From: Deltaproteobacteria bacterium
GTDB taxonomy: Bacteria; Myxococcota_A; Polyangia; JAAYKL01
Assembly (NCBI GenBank): GCA_016935665.1
Contig: JAFGQN010000101.1
Coordinates: 1-45,875 of the forward strand
Reading direction: 5' to 3'
DNA length: 45,875 bases
The notes under the pieces were generated by a model. It made no database searches. It was given only the letters and a program-made list of their open reading frames with translations, and was not told the origin of the DNA. Below are positions 1 to 10,097 of the stretch, in pieces. Positions within the stretch are counted from its first letter, which is position 1. Every line of letters begins with the position of its first letter. A program made the position numbers and the translations under genes.

Positions 1-1323
<1,323 letters not shown>

Positions 1324-1334
1324 GCTTCCCGCCT

Positions 1335-1742
1335 TTATGCAACACAATCTGTTCCGTTAATCTGACATGAACCACCAGTGTATTGAAGAATTTCGATTTC
1401 CACATCGTTGGGATCCTTGCATATAAAGCAGTACGTGCGGTCCGGACCAAACTTGATGTCGCTAACCGGAGCACCGGACGCCAGAACCTTTTGGTGGCAA
1501 CTATCCAAATCACGACTTTCAAATGAAATATGCCTGTATGCGCCACCAGGCCCAAGTGGCGCGTTTTCTTCAAGTATCACTTCGATGAAATTGCCTTCCG
1601 ACATGCGTAAGTAGAATCCGGTGACTTCACCGCCCTTTAAAAAATTAAAGACACGCGTCATCCCAAGAACTTTACAATAGAAATTTGATGTTGCTTCTAA
1701 ATCATTGGTTTGGATGCATATGTGCGCCAGTGACAGGTACAT
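1335..1742 (-). CDS. VOC superfamily (glyoxalase I-like) metalloprotein
   Basis: A 135-residue vicinal-oxygen-chelate protein. Its two beta-alpha-beta-beta-beta modules supply the four metal-ligand positions typical of glyoxalase I: H7 (LAHICI), E54 (NFIEVI), H71 (YRHISF) and E117 (VEIEIL). This set is complete, so an active metal enzyme is plausible, either lactoylglutathione lyase or a relative such as methylmalonyl-CoA epimerase or a dioxygenase-fold enzyme; the sequence alone does not fix the substrate. The length equals a typical single-domain glyoxalase I. The ATG start is supported by AAGGAG about 9 nt upstream. The gene is convergent with gdhA and divergent from the iron-sulfur operon. 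Confidence 0.85.
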   Translation of the reverse strand: MYLSLAHICIQTNDLEATSNFYCKVLGMTRVFNFLKGGEVTGFYLRMSEGNFIEVILEENAPLGPGGAYRHISFESRDLDSCHQKVLASGAPVSDIKFGPDRTYCFICKDPNDVEIEILQYTGGSCQINGTDCVA

Positions 1743-2200
1743 TTCTCATCTCCTTTTCAAAATGTTTTGTCGCAACGAAACAGCTGCATCCAAACCCTAG
1801 CTGAAAGCTGCCGGCTGAAACAATTGCGGCAAATCAGAAAAACGGCGGCACATATTCCGGTATAATTTCCGGAACTCATTTTGAAAAATGCGATTATTTG
1901 CAGGTCATTCTGGCTGTTGACATAATTTGAAAGCAATAAAAGCATAATAAATTCAATAAAGTCTGGTCGTACTGTGTTCGAAATCGAAGCATGGAAAATG
2001 CCTTCCAGATGAAGTGCTTATGTGAAAAAATCCGTTGTCGATGCGTCCTGATGGCGGGTTGCATCGTGTGACATGCCTGGGTAGAACGGCATCAATACGG
2101 TGATATTTATGCCGTTGATGTGGACTATTGAACTCACTTTGGCGTCAGTTTGAATTTCGATTCCAAAGATTACTGTTTGACCAGGGATTTCCAATTGACT
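1743..2200. other. Intergenic region between divergent VOC and NuoE-like genes
   Basis: About 450 bp with no convincing gene; short open frames here lack ribosome sites and family resemblance. It must carry the promoters of two divergent units. A TTGACA hexamer lies at 1917-1922 on the plus strand, but the only good -10-like string (CATAAT) follows at a 20-bp spacing, so I do not call a promoter. No hairpin with a T-tract was seen. Confidence 0.5.
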
Positions 2201-2668
2201 ATGAACACTTTTTCGTATCTAAAACAGTTTGCCCCCGAAAAGGGAAACATCATTAAAGGGCTCCAGGAAATACAGCAACGTGAAGGTTACCTCTCAAAGG
2301 AGGCGCTGGATCGGTGTGCGGATTTTTTCAACATTGCCCCTGCAGAAGTGGAAGGTGTCGTCACCTTCTATTCTCAATTTAAACGCGTCAAACCTGGCAG
2401 GTATCGCATTTCTGTCTGTGACGGCACCGCCTGTCATATTAAAGGAACGCCGTTAATACTGGATTGGATTTCAACAGATTTGGGGATTGGTGACGGTGAA
2501 ACAGACGCTGACGGGCTATTTTCTCTTGAGACCGTTGCATGTCTGGGATGTTGCTCTCTGGCGCCTGTCTTGTCTATAAATGGCGAAATATTTGGAAACC
2601 TGAATCGTAAAAGCACACTTCGAATTCTGAAGCGATTTAAAAAAGCGGGAGTCAGCAATGCGGATTAA
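2201..2668 (+). CDS. NuoE-like [2Fe-2S] thioredoxin-fold subunit
   Basis: A 155-residue homologue of complex I NuoE / HndA / HydC. It carries one [2Fe-2S] cluster that passes electrons from the NuoF-type flavoprotein. The four ligands are seen as C73-x4-C78 (VCDGTACH) and C114-x3-C118 (ACLGCCSLAP), preceded by the usual helical region (LQEIQQREGYLS, VEGVVTFYSQF). I chose ATG 2201 because the family N-terminus aligns there; a TTG at 2150 in frame would add 17 residues without resemblance to the family. The gene overlaps the next by 11 bp, so the two are translationally coupled. There is no nuoG, hydrogenase or formate dehydrogenase catalytic subunit next to it, so it belongs to the three-gene complex described under the following entries. 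Confidence 0.9.
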   Translation: MNTFSYLKQFAPEKGNIIKGLQEIQQREGYLSKEALDRCADFFNIAPAEVEGVVTFYSQFKRVKPGRYRISVCDGTACHIKGTPLILDWISTDLGIGDGETDADGLFSLETVACLGCCSLAPVLSINGEIFGNLNRKSTLRILKRFKKAGVSNAD

Positions 2669-4394
2669 CGAAATACGGGTAGGTGTCAGTTCCTGTGGTT
2701 TGGCTGCCGGCGCCCAGGATGTGCTAAACCGCTTGAAAGAAAGAACGGATGTACCTGTGCTCGGCGTCGGCTGTATCGGTCATTGTTACGCTGAACCATT
2801 GGTGGAGGTATTGACAGACGCCGGGGCATTGATGTTTGGAAATATTCAGGCCAAAACAAAGGACATTGACGCGTTGTTGTCGTTGAGTCCCGAAAAGCAA
2901 TTGCATAACCGCAGTGAACGCACAGACAAAGAAAATCTGCGGATAACGGGGATGATTGGAAAGTCCGAGCCGGTTGATATCGATGCGTACATTTCGTTTG
3001 GCGGATTTGATGGTCTGAAAAAAGCATTAACCCGGAGTCCTCAGTCTGTGGTTGATGAAGTCAAGCAGTCTCAATTGCGCGGACGTGGCGGCGGGGGATT
3101 TACGACTGGCGTGAAGTGGTCGTTGCTGGCCGCAAAAGCGTCAAACGAAAAGGTGATTATCTGCAATGCGGATGAGGGGGATCCCGGCGCTTTCATGGAC
3201 CGTTCGCTGATGGAGTCTTTACCCTATCAGGTGCTGGAAGGCATGCTTATTGCTGCGCATGCCACAGGAGCCACGAGTCTGTATATTTACTGCAGAGCCG
3301 AGTACCCGCTGGCGATTCGAAATATCAGAACTGCAATAGACCAATTACGCCAGCGAAAGTTAAATGTGATTGGGAACAAAGTCCTTGATATTGAGGTAAA
3401 GGAAGGGGCAGGCGCATTTGTATGCGGCGAGGAAACCGCGCTGATACATTCTCTTGAAGGCAAAAGGGGAATGCCGCGATTTCGGCCGCCATACCCCACC
3501 GATAGTGGATATCATGGCCTGCCAAGTATGATTTCCAATGTGGAAACGTTTGCCAACGTGCCGGTAATTCTGAGAGATGGCGCTACGTCATTTTCCTCCA
3601 TCGGAACAAAGGGCGGACGGGGAACAAAGCTGTTTGCCCTGGCCGGAGATGTTAAATATCCAGGTCTTGTCGAAGTGCCAATGGGAATAACGCTCGGTGA
3701 AATTATTTACGAGATTGGCGGAGCCGAGCCAGGTTCTGTAAAAGCGGTCCAAACCGGCGGTCCTTCCGGTGGATGCATCCCGGCGTCGTTGTTTGATACC
3801 CCGGTAGACTATGATTCCTTAAACTCCCTTGGCGCTATTATGGGGTCTGGAGGATTAATTGTTATCGGAAATAACCGCTGTATGGTTGAAACAGCGCGCT
3901 ATTTTCTTGATTTCACGCATCGGGAATCCTGTGGCAAATGCACTTTCTGCCGTATCGGCGCCAAGCGAATGTTTGAAACGCTTGAACGGATAACGGCTGG
4001 TCATGGTGTGATGGATGACATTGAATTCCTTGAGGATATGGGGAAAAAAGTAAAAGCCGGTTCCCTGTGCGGGCTTGGGGCCACTGCGCCGAATCCGGTC
4101 CTTGCCACGTTGCGATATTTCAGGTCGGAGTTTGAGGCCCATGTGGTAGAACGGCAATGTCCGGCACTCGAGTGCGCCGCCCTGTGTGATGTGATAATCA
4201 ATAAGGCGCAATGCACAGAATGCAAACTATGCCTGAAAAACTGCGCACTCAATGCGATTAGTGAAGATTATGTCGTTGATAATGATATCTGTACGCGCTG
4301 TAACAGCTGTATCGAATCCTGTGCACAGGATGCAATTGCACGAGTCACAGCCGGTGAGGGGTTTCGCGGTTCTGTTGCAAAGGAGGTGGGGTGA
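2658..4394 (+). CDS. NuoF/HndC-like NAD(P)H-binding flavoprotein with ferredoxin tail
   Basis: A 578-residue FMN iron-sulfur protein that exchanges electrons with NAD(H). Order of parts: N-terminal thioredoxin-like [2Fe-2S] domain (C13, C39, C43; only three evident cysteines); the FMN-binding glycine loop RGRGGGGF (about 141-148); the NADH site EGDPGAFMDR (about 173-182); the NuoF [4Fe-4S] motif SCGKCTFC near residue 428; and a C-terminal two-cluster ferredoxin domain (CTECKLCLKNC at 519-529, CTRCNSCIESC at 545-555). This fused layout is that of HndC/HydB rather than respiratory NuoF, which lacks the added N- and C-terminal domains. In electron-bifurcating enzymes this subunit carries the bifurcating flavin centre. 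It starts 11 bp inside the NuoE-like gene and ends overlapping the next start. Confidence 0.92.
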   Translation: MRINEIRVGVSSCGLAAGAQDVLNRLKERTDVPVLGVGCIGHCYAEPLVEVLTDAGALMFGNIQAKTKDIDALLSLSPEKQLHNRSERTDKENLRITGMIGKSEPVDIDAYISFGGFDGLKKALTRSPQSVVDEVKQSQLRGRGGGGFTTGVKWSLLAAKASNEKVIICNADEGDPGAFMDRSLMESLPYQVLEGMLIAAHATGATSLYIYCRAEYPLAIRNIRTAIDQLRQRKLNVIGNKVLDIEVKEGAGAFVCGEETALIHSLEGKRGMPRFRPPYPTDSGYHGLPSMISNVETFANVPVILRDGATSFSSIGTKGGRGTKLFALAGDVKYPGLVEVPMGITLGEIIYEIGGAEPGSVKAVQTGGPSGGCIPASLFDTPVDYDSLNSLGAIMGSGGLIVIGNNRCMVETARYFLDFTHRESCGKCTFCRIGAKRMFETLERITAGHGVMDDIEFLEDMGKKVKAGSLCGLGATAPNPVLATLRYFRSEFEAHVVERQCPALECAALCDVIINKAQCTECKLCLKNCALNAISEDYVVDNDICTRCNSCIESCAQDAIARVTAGEGFRGSVAKEVG

Positions 4395-6430
4395 TGGATT
4401 CTGACGAAATTACATTTACTATTGACGGCAAGGCAATGACGGCGCGTGCTGGCGAAACCCTTTTACAGGTAGCTTCGAGAAATGGCATTTCCATTCCAAC
4501 GCTGTGCCACGATGAGCGAGTTACCAAAACCACGTCGTGTTTCGTTTGTGTTGTCAAACATGTACAAAGCGGCAGATTTGTTCCATCCTGTGCGGCAACA
4601 CCGCAGCGGGGTCAGGATTACGAATCATCTTCTCCCGCGGTATACGAGATGCGTCAGACCGCACTGAATCTGCTTTTAAGCGAACACACAGGTGATTGCG
4701 AATCCCCCTGCACCATCGCCTGTCCGGCCCATGCGCAAGTCGAAGAATACGTGCGTGCCGGACGAAAGGGAGATTTCAGGGAATCTCTTCGAATAATCAA
4801 GGAACGTATTCCACTGCCAATTTCCATCGGTCGCGTTTGTCCCAGATTCTGTGAGAAGGATTGTCGCCGTAACCTGAATGGACTGCCAGTGGCGATTAAT
4901 GAATTCAAACGTTTGGCTGCGGATTTGCACTACGAAGACTACATGGAGGAATTGCCACCATTAGGCGATAAAAAAGTCGCTATTGTTGGTGCCGGTCCGG
5001 CCGGTCTTGCGATTGCATATTTTTTAAGGCGAGAAGGTATTTCTTCGTACATTTATGAGAGCATGCCAATGCCTGGAGGCATGCTTCGCTATGGCATACC
5101 CGAATACAGACTGCCCAAAGCGCTGCTGAACAAAGAGTTGGCGCACTTCGACAAAATGGGTGGAATTTCCATTTATTGCGGCACTACTCTGGGCAAGGAC
5201 ATTCACCTGGAAACGCTTCAGCGGGAATACGATGCTGTGGCCATTGCGATTGGTTGCTGGCAAGCGTCGTCCATGCGATGTGACGGTGAAGAATTGGCTC
5301 AGGATGGAATTGTGTGGCTGGGTAAAATCGCCCTTGATAACTGGACTGGTGAAAACCCAAAAAAAACCATTGTAATAGGTGGGGGAAACACTGCGATGGA
5401 TTGTGTGAGAACAGCGATACGTCTGGGAAGTGACGAGGTCAGCTGCTTTTATCGCAGAACCGAAAACGAAATGCCCGCAGAGCAGATAGAAATCGACGAA
5501 GCACGGGAAGAAGGTGTGAACTTTGAGTTTCTTACTGCGCCGATTAGGCTGGAAAAGAAGGGGAAACTGTTAAGATTAACCTGCATTAAAATGGAACTTG
5601 GAGAGCCTGATGCGTCCGGCAGGCATAGACCCGTACCAGTAGAAGGATCTGAGTTCAGTGTGGAGGCCGATACTGTAATTGCCGCCATTGGACAAAAGAC
5701 GGATGCGCCATCCGGGTTGAAAACCAATAAGTGGGGCGATATTGATGTGGACAGCGCAGACCTTTGCATGAGCGACAATATTTACTCCGCAGGCGATTGT
5801 GTTACCGGCGCCGCAACAGTGGTTGAAGCTGTCGCCGCCGGACGAAAGGTTGCAATCGCGATTGCAGACCGATTTTCCAAAAGAGTTCATGAGGAGCCGG
5901 AAACCATTAACGCATCCAGAGGGCATTGGCGCTCAATGGCCAAAGACAGTCTGGTGACGCTTAAAGAAGTGTCCGATGAAGCGCGTATGGTGTTGCAGCA
6001 AATCTCCATCGACGCACGGCGAACTACATTTGATGAAGTAACGGTTACAGCAGACAAAACGCTGGTATCCATGGAAGGCGAGCGCTGTTATGAGTGCGCC
6101 TGCACATCGCGAGACACCTGTAAACTGAAACAGCATTCCGAGACATATAGCGCGAAACCTGACGCAATTGGAGGAGAACGACTCGTATTGAATTGCGATA
6201 CGCGTCATCCCGTGATCATTCATGATCGCAACAAATGCATAAAATGTGGTATCTGTATTAAAATCTGCAACGAAGTAATTGAAAAGACGTTGCTTGGATA
6301 TAAAAACCGAGGCTATCTGACAGAAGTCGGAACCGCATACGACATGGCATTTCCGGCAAGTTGCGCAGAATGTATGTCCTGTGTTGAGGCATGTCCCACC
6401 GGCGCGTTGGACAGGAGACACAAACTATAG
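4394..6430 (+). CDS. [2Fe-2S] / GltD-like FAD-NADPH oxidoreductase / ferredoxin fusion
   Basis: A multidomain redox protein of about 678 residues. Order (numbered from the GTG one codon upstream): a plant-type [2Fe-2S] domain with C39, C50, C53, C67; a GltD-type N-terminal cluster region (C103/C107/C111 and C150/C154/C158); an FAD-binding fold (VGAGPAG at 199-205); an NADPH-binding fold (GGGNTAMD at 330-337); the second FAD motif SAGDC (466-470); and a C-terminal 2[4Fe-4S] domain (C616-C626 and C658-C668). The GltD/NfnB-like core suggests NADP(H) exchange. With the NuoE- and NuoF-like subunits it fits a three-subunit NAD/ferredoxin/NADP transhydrogenase of the Sporomusa-type (StnABC)/Bfu families; that assignment is inference from architecture. 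ATG 4394 is preferred over GTG 4391 because AGGAGG (4381-4386) is 7 nt before it; it overlaps the upstream TGA by one base. Confidence 0.88.
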   Translation: MDSDEITFTIDGKAMTARAGETLLQVASRNGISIPTLCHDERVTKTTSCFVCVVKHVQSGRFVPSCAATPQRGQDYESSSPAVYEMRQTALNLLLSEHTGDCESPCTIACPAHAQVEEYVRAGRKGDFRESLRIIKERIPLPISIGRVCPRFCEKDCRRNLNGLPVAINEFKRLAADLHYEDYMEELPPLGDKKVAIVGAGPAGLAIAYFLRREGISSYIYESMPMPGGMLRYGIPEYRLPKALLNKELAHFDKMGGISIYCGTTLGKDIHLETLQREYDAVAIAIGCWQASSMRCDGEELAQDGIVWLGKIALDNWTGENPKKTIVIGGGNTAMDCVRTAIRLGSDEVSCFYRRTENEMPAEQIEIDEAREEGVNFEFLTAPIRLEKKGKLLRLTCIKMELGEPDASGRHRPVPVEGSEFSVEADTVIAAIGQKTDAPSGLKTNKWGDIDVDSADLCMSDNIYSAGDCVTGAATVVEAVAAGRKVAIAIADRFSKRVHEEPETINASRGHWRSMAKDSLVTLKEVSDEARMVLQQISIDARRTTFDEVTVTADKTLVSMEGERCYECACTSRDTCKLKQHSETYSAKPDAIGGERLVLNCDTRHPVIIHDRNKCIKCGICIKICNEVIEKTLLGYKNRGYLTEVGTAYDMAFPASCAECMSCVEACPTGALDRRHKL

Positions 6431-6823
6431 TTTGAATTTTGTCAGTAACAGGAAGGATTACAGAAACTTCTGCCGCGCGACGGGAGACCGTCTTTTGCTG
6501 AATTCAGGTACAACGGATAAAGCAATCGTCCCCGATTTTCCCGGGGGCTTTGACGAAAGAACCGCTCTGGGCATACATGACTCCATCTCTGACCACCTGA
6601 TGGACTGTAAGACCGATAAGTTTCCGCGTTGCGTTTTTTTTTCGACAGTTGGCTATGCGTCGTTCTTTCTGTATCGTCCCATCACGTTAATCAATAAAGT
6701 CAAAGTGGTATAATACGCAAGCGTGTTTGGCGATGTTATGAACCATCTCCGCATCAACCCCCACTGGAGTTGAATTTCCCCTGTACTTTCAGGCAGATAT
6801 TTTTTGGGGCCTCGCGTTCTGTA
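6431..6823. other. Convergent intergenic region with hairpins
   Basis: No gene is supported here. Two hairpins are visible: GACGG-GAGA-CCGTC followed by TTTT (separate entry), and a 7-bp stem at 6528-6548 (GTCCCCG paired with CGGGGGC, one G-T pair, loop ATTTTCC) followed only by TTT. A run of nine or more T lies near 6636. The region separates two convergent transcription units, so termination from both sides is expected. Confidence 0.5.
6479..6496 (+). terminator. Short GNRA-loop hairpin terminator candidate
   Basis: GACGG and CCGTC pair perfectly around a GAGA tetraloop and are followed by TTTT, about 50 bp after the stop of the redox operon. The stem is only 5 bp, so it is a weak intrinsic terminator at best. 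Confidence 0.4.
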
Positions 6824-7246
6824 TCATTGCGCGGGTTTGACCCCAATCAGTTTCAGTGTACGTTCATCCGGGATGCCATCGAAGTATTTGTCGATGACAT
6901 CCTGAAATACAGGAATGTCTGATACTGCAGAAAAGAGCGTCATGGATGAACATAACTTGAGATCATCAGGGAAGCCCAGAATTTCGGTGGCGGTTTTGCT
7001 CTGTATGGCCATTATCATCCGGGCGCATTCATTGAGGCGCTGTCCCAGGACGGGATGTTCGAGGTATGCGAGTGCTTCTTTCAAATCGGCAATGGCATAA
7101 AAGCGAGCTGTGGGGCTATGGCCCAAACCTTGTATTTGCGGGAAGATGAACCACATCCAGTGGGACCGTTTTTCGCCTTCACGAAGTTCAGTGACCACCT
7201 GCGCGTAAGTGTCTTCCTGGGCATCAATAAAACGCTGCAATGTCAT
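6824..7246 (-). CDS. DUF1810 family protein
   Basis: A 140-residue protein that matches the DUF1810 family over its full length. Recognisable blocks are LQRFIDAQEDTY at the N-terminus, KRSHWMWFIFPQIQGLG (about 26-42) and YLEHPVLGQRL (about 61-71). The family is widespread in bacteria and its biochemical role is not established. The ATG overlaps the TGA of the upstream methyltransferase-like gene by 4 bp (ATGA), so the two are translationally coupled and probably transcribed together. Confidence 0.85.
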   Translation of the reverse strand: MTLQRFIDAQEDTYAQVVTELREGEKRSHWMWFIFPQIQGLGHSPTARFYAIADLKEALAYLEHPVLGQRLNECARMIMAIQSKTATEILGFPDDLKLCSSMTLFSAVSDIPVFQDVIDKYFDGIPDERTLKLIGVKPAQ

Positions 7247-7944
7247 GGGGAGTCCGTTGCCAATGCTCGACGAATGGAAAGCATAGTATGTCCACCCTTT
7301 TGGAATTCGTAATTCACTTTCTGCAATTCGATTGCATAGCCCCCATTTTTAAAGTGATTGATGACGGGTTCCAGATATGGAGATGTTTGCGCGTTCAAAT
7401 TTACCACCGGAAAAATACGTACCTCTGCGGCTACACGCACCATTTCAAAAATAGCATCAATATGGAATTCTTTTGAAAGCATGTCGCTGTACAGAAATAA
7501 AAAGTGCGATGACAAAGCCAAATCAAACGCGTCATTTACAAATGGCAATGCGGGCAGGGCGCCTGGAATATAGCGGCCCTCACGCTTTCCTTTGGCAAAA
7601 TCATCGAGGAATCGCATCATTGCGGCCATGCGTTGTGCGCCCAGCGCTTCCACGGAGGGGATGTGCGTCCACAAAAATTTATCGCGGTTGGCGCGGGTCT
7701 GTGCCATCACCGCATCGAACGTTTCATCAATGCGTTGGCGAAGCGCGTGAGTGGAATAGCGATAAACAGGATCCACGGAAATACAGTGACCATTGTGCGC
7801 GAGACACTCACTGTTGAACGCTGCGGGGCCATCACCACACCCCAGTATCTTTTTATTTAAATCATGTGGCTCAAGCGCGAACATCTGCCCATATTCGCTG
7901 TAACTTCTACCCCAGGGGACGATGCTTTCGTAACTGATTGACAT
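7243..7944 (-). CDS. SAM-dependent methyltransferase-like protein
   Basis: A 233-residue protein. Near the N-terminus ILGCGDGPAAFN (about 33-44) looks like the glycine-rich SAM-binding motif I of class I methyltransferases. It is followed by an acidic strand end (CISVDP) that would bind the SAM ribose and by ALPFVNDAFDLALSSHFLFLY, the usual motif IV-like segment. The substrate is unknown. It is followed by the DUF1810 gene with an ATGA overlap. The start is ATG with only a weak purine-rich upstream stretch. It lies 36 bp after the decayed anti-sigma locus, on the same strand. Confidence 0.75.
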   Translation of the reverse strand: MSISYESIVPWGRSYSEYGQMFALEPHDLNKKILGCGDGPAAFNSECLAHNGHCISVDPVYRYSTHALRQRIDETFDAVMAQTRANRDKFLWTHIPSVEALGAQRMAAMMRFLDDFAKGKREGRYIPGALPALPFVNDAFDLALSSHFLFLYSDMLSKEFHIDAIFEMVRVAAEVRIFPVVNLNAQTSPYLEPVINHFKNGGYAIELQKVNYEFQKGGHTMLSIRRALATDSP

Positions 7945-7980
7945 GATTTTGCTTTTCGAAGAGATTTTAATCGCGTTGTT

Positions 7981-8265
7981 TTATGGGCAATGTACACGTC
8001 TGAAGCCCCGCATTCCATTTTTTTGCTGATTATCTGGCCACTTCCAAAATGGTGATGCGTTTTTTAATGGCTTTGGCATGAACGGAGTCAGGGGCGTTCC
8101 GGGATTACTGAGGTACGCATCGAAATGACGCAATGCCCCTTGTGCGTTACCAAATTTTAAACGAAGATTTCCTGCTGCCATATGCGCATTTTGCGCGTCG
8201 CTGTGATGGGGATATTTTTCGGTGATTTCCTCATAAATTTTAAGTGCGTTTGCGAATTCGAGTTG
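7981..8265 (-). pseudogene. TPR-like C-terminal remnant of an anti-sigma protein
   Basis: In this frame (open from 8265) the translation begins EFANALKIYEEITEKYP and continues with a second helical repeat ending HFDAYLSNPG, a tetratricopeptide-like pattern that in myxobacterial loci forms the C-terminus of the anti-sigma/FecR-type protein. There is no start codon at the beginning of the homology, and the upstream half of the protein lies in another frame (frameshift between about 8268 and 8259). Near 8095 the pattern jumps frame again: a +/-1 shift restores HAKAIKKRITILEVAR and a stop at 8030-8032. Two frameshifts within about 200 bp indicate decay, or assembly error. Confidence 0.55.
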
Positions 8266-8600
8266 TCAACAAGGGGCATGTCCACGGATGAGCCGTAGAT
8301 GGGCGATTGAATGTTCCCTGAATTGGACGAGGCGGCAAAGATGTGTATCGCGAAAAAGAGACCAACGCCCACAAACAGCATGGCGGCTGCCACCACGGCA
8401 ATGGAACGCCAGGTGGTGGACTGTAGGCGTGTTCTGTTTCGGGTTTTGGATGTATCAATTTGGGGACGAGATAATCGGACAGCCCTTTCCACATACCGGT
8501 GCAACGCGAGTTCATCCACCGTGTCGTCGTTGTCATCCGACAAAAGCACGCGCAACGAAAGGTCCCATTTGCACGATTGACAATTCGATATGTGCGCGTC
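8157..8600 (-). pseudogene. Anti-sigma factor N-terminal part, broken (zinc finger plus TM)
   Basis: The frame encodes an H-x3-C-x2-C motif (HISNCQSC, codons at 8571-8594), the hallmark of zinc-binding anti-sigma (ZAS) domains, then DELALHRYVERAVRLS and a single transmembrane helix (about SIAVVAAAMLFVGVGLFFAI). No ATG, GTG or TTG precedes the HCC motif in this frame; the first possible start (TTG 8555) lies after it, so the original start is lost. After the membrane segment the frame loses homology near 8265, where the TPR part continues in another frame; the FecR-like domain usual in this position is absent. It would have restrained the sigma factor encoded just upstream. Confidence 0.55.
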
Positions 8601-8640
8601 GATTAGAGCGACTTCAGGCGATGATTGCGCCCCCTGGAAA

Positions 8641-8967
8641 CTATGTGCGTGATTCGATTTTTCTTCGACGTACGATTTTGTCGATGTGTTTGGAAGCCGT
8701 GTACAGTGTGACTCTGTCTATCCAGTACGAAAACGAGCTCTGCCTCTGGAATTCTGAGAGGGAGCGCGCCACTTCTATCAGCGCATTCTGGACGACATCT
8801 TCGCGTTCCGACTCACTGGCACACAAATATTTGGCGGTACGGTGAATGCGTCTGGCGGCGGTTTGCAGCACTTCTCGCAACGCACGTGCATCTCCTGCCA
8901 GAGCCGCATTGAGGATGTCGGACTCAGAATGTTCGTTCTTGGATATAACCGGGTTCAATGGCAGCAT
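8641..8967 (-). pseudogene. ECF-type sigma factor fragment (region 2 only)
   Basis: The product reads as sigma region 2 of an extracytoplasmic-function sigma factor: helix LNAALAGDARALREVL, the core-binding segment SESEREDVVQNALIEVARSL and the -10-recognition helix SSFSYWIDRVTLYTASKHI. It stops at about 108 residues, right after RRRKIES; region 4, needed for -35 recognition, is missing. The downstream anti-sigma sequence begins at once in the +1 frame, as if a deletion had removed region 4 together with the anti-sigma start codon. I chose ATG 8965-8967; an upstream GTG (9069) adds a phenylalanine-rich, non-homologous leader. The gene overlaps nothing essential but lies 36 bp from the stop of the upstream protein gene. 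Confidence 0.6.
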
Positions 8968-9002
8968 TTTCCAATCTTTCAAACTGTGAGTACAGATGTG
9001 TC

Positions 9003-10097
9003 TCAAAAATGGACATAAAAGAAAGAAAAAAAATGCAAGGTATGGGACCGACCCGTGGGGGCAATCCACAGGGGCGCCCTGGTGAAGTGTCCCTCTTGGA
9101 ACAGCCCCCTCTGCAGTCCAGTCAGCAGGAGCGGCTGAATCAGCCAGGGGTCGTGGAGGGTGTACGTATTGGGGCCCACTCGAATACGAAAAATTGTTTT
9201 TTTAAGCAGCACGCGGACACCCGCCTGAAACGTGAACGACACCCGATTGCCAAACGGGATAGCGAATCCTGCAAGACCGATGAGCGCGGGCTGCACCTTC
9301 CATGTGCGTTTGGGCAGCGCGCCGGCGATGGTCGTGTCCCGTCGCACCGGATCCATTTCACATCCCACACTGGCCAGCCCCATGAATCCCTCCCACGGAA
9401 ACCGCAGATGGACAGTCCACCGCAGCGGAACTTTGCGCACATTGGTGCTGACGGTATTTTTCGAAAAACGAGCGGTTTTCATTCTTGAGGCAGAAACACT
9501 CAGGGACAGTCGCTCGTGCAGTTGAACCAGAATTCCAGCGTATCCCCCTGGCAATAGGCGGCTCTCTCCAATGGATGTGGCGTCCAGTCCGGCGGCCAGA
9601 TGCACTCGTCTAAAAGAAGATAGTCGTTCGTGTTCGCTGGCGGAAGAGTTTATTGCTTTGCCCGGTTGCCGCGTATTTGATTCGAGTGACATGTACGCAA
9701 TTGAGTTGATGTGCGCGGGTTGGGATGGCACGTTGTCGTCATTCGTATTGGCATTGACGGATGTCGGTGTACCGGGGTTCGCAGTGTCGGCCACTTTGCG
9801 TTTGGACTGTTGCACCGCAGGGATAACCGCTTCCAACCAGTTGCGAATTATCGCCGTTATGGGTTCCACCGCCAACTTGCCTGCGTCATTGAGATTGATT
9901 TCTCTGAATAAATCCGAAGGAGAAATGAATGGCGTGAACAGATGAATGCGACAATCGGCGCAGGTGATCCAAATGACGGCATGTGCGTGGCGTGCTTCCA
10001 GTAACTCCTGAAAGGACGCTTCTTCAGTCTGTTCGAATGATGTGGGAGAGACAATCGGTTCGAAAAGAACAGGCAGTTCATCCACCTCGGTCACCAC
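9003..10097 (-). CDS. Hypothetical protein of ECF sigma locus, possible outer-membrane sensor remnant
   Basis: A 364-residue protein of no firmly named family. The segment AVIWITCADCRIHLFTP plus LAVEPITAIIRNWLEAVI (about residues 38-95) resembles the N-terminal domain of proteins encoded beside ECF sigma/anti-sigma pairs in myxobacteria. A low-complexity Asn/Thr/Pro linker follows (about 100-150), then alternating hydrophobic strands (RVHLAAGLDATS, LLPGGYAGILVQL, LSLSVSASRMK, VSFTFQAGVRVLL) that suggest a beta-sheet or barrel. No signal peptide is present at the GTG start, and in this frame a TAG lies only about 12 codons upstream, so the N-terminus may be lost. The last 55 residues look random, which may mean a frameshift. 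It is the first gene of the minus-strand sigma locus. Confidence 0.5.
   Translation of the reverse strand: MVTEVDELPVLFEPIVSPTSFEQTEEASFQELLEARHAHAVIWITCADCRIHLFTPFISPSDLFREINLNDAGKLAVEPITAIIRNWLEAVIPAVQQSKRKVADTANPGTPTSVNANTNDDNVPSQPAHINSIAYMSLESNTRQPGKAINSSASEHERLSSFRRVHLAAGLDATSIGESRLLPGGYAGILVQLHERLSLSVSASRMKTARFSKNTVSTNVRKVPLRWTVHLRFPWEGFMGLASVGCEMDPVRRDTTIAGALPKRTWKVQPALIGLAGFAIPFGNRVSFTFQAGVRVLLKKTIFRIRVGPNTYTLHDPWLIQPLLLTGLQRGLFQEGHFTRAPLWIAPTGRSHTLHFFSFFYVHF

Noticed and set aside
6381-6713. Plus-strand open frame after the redox operon
   Set aside because: Starts inside the preceding gene and crosses two hairpins and a T-run; no family resemblance.
9571-9945. Plus-strand open frame antisense to the 364-residue protein
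   Set aside because: Shadow frame; the minus-strand reading shows family-like segments and the plus strand does not.
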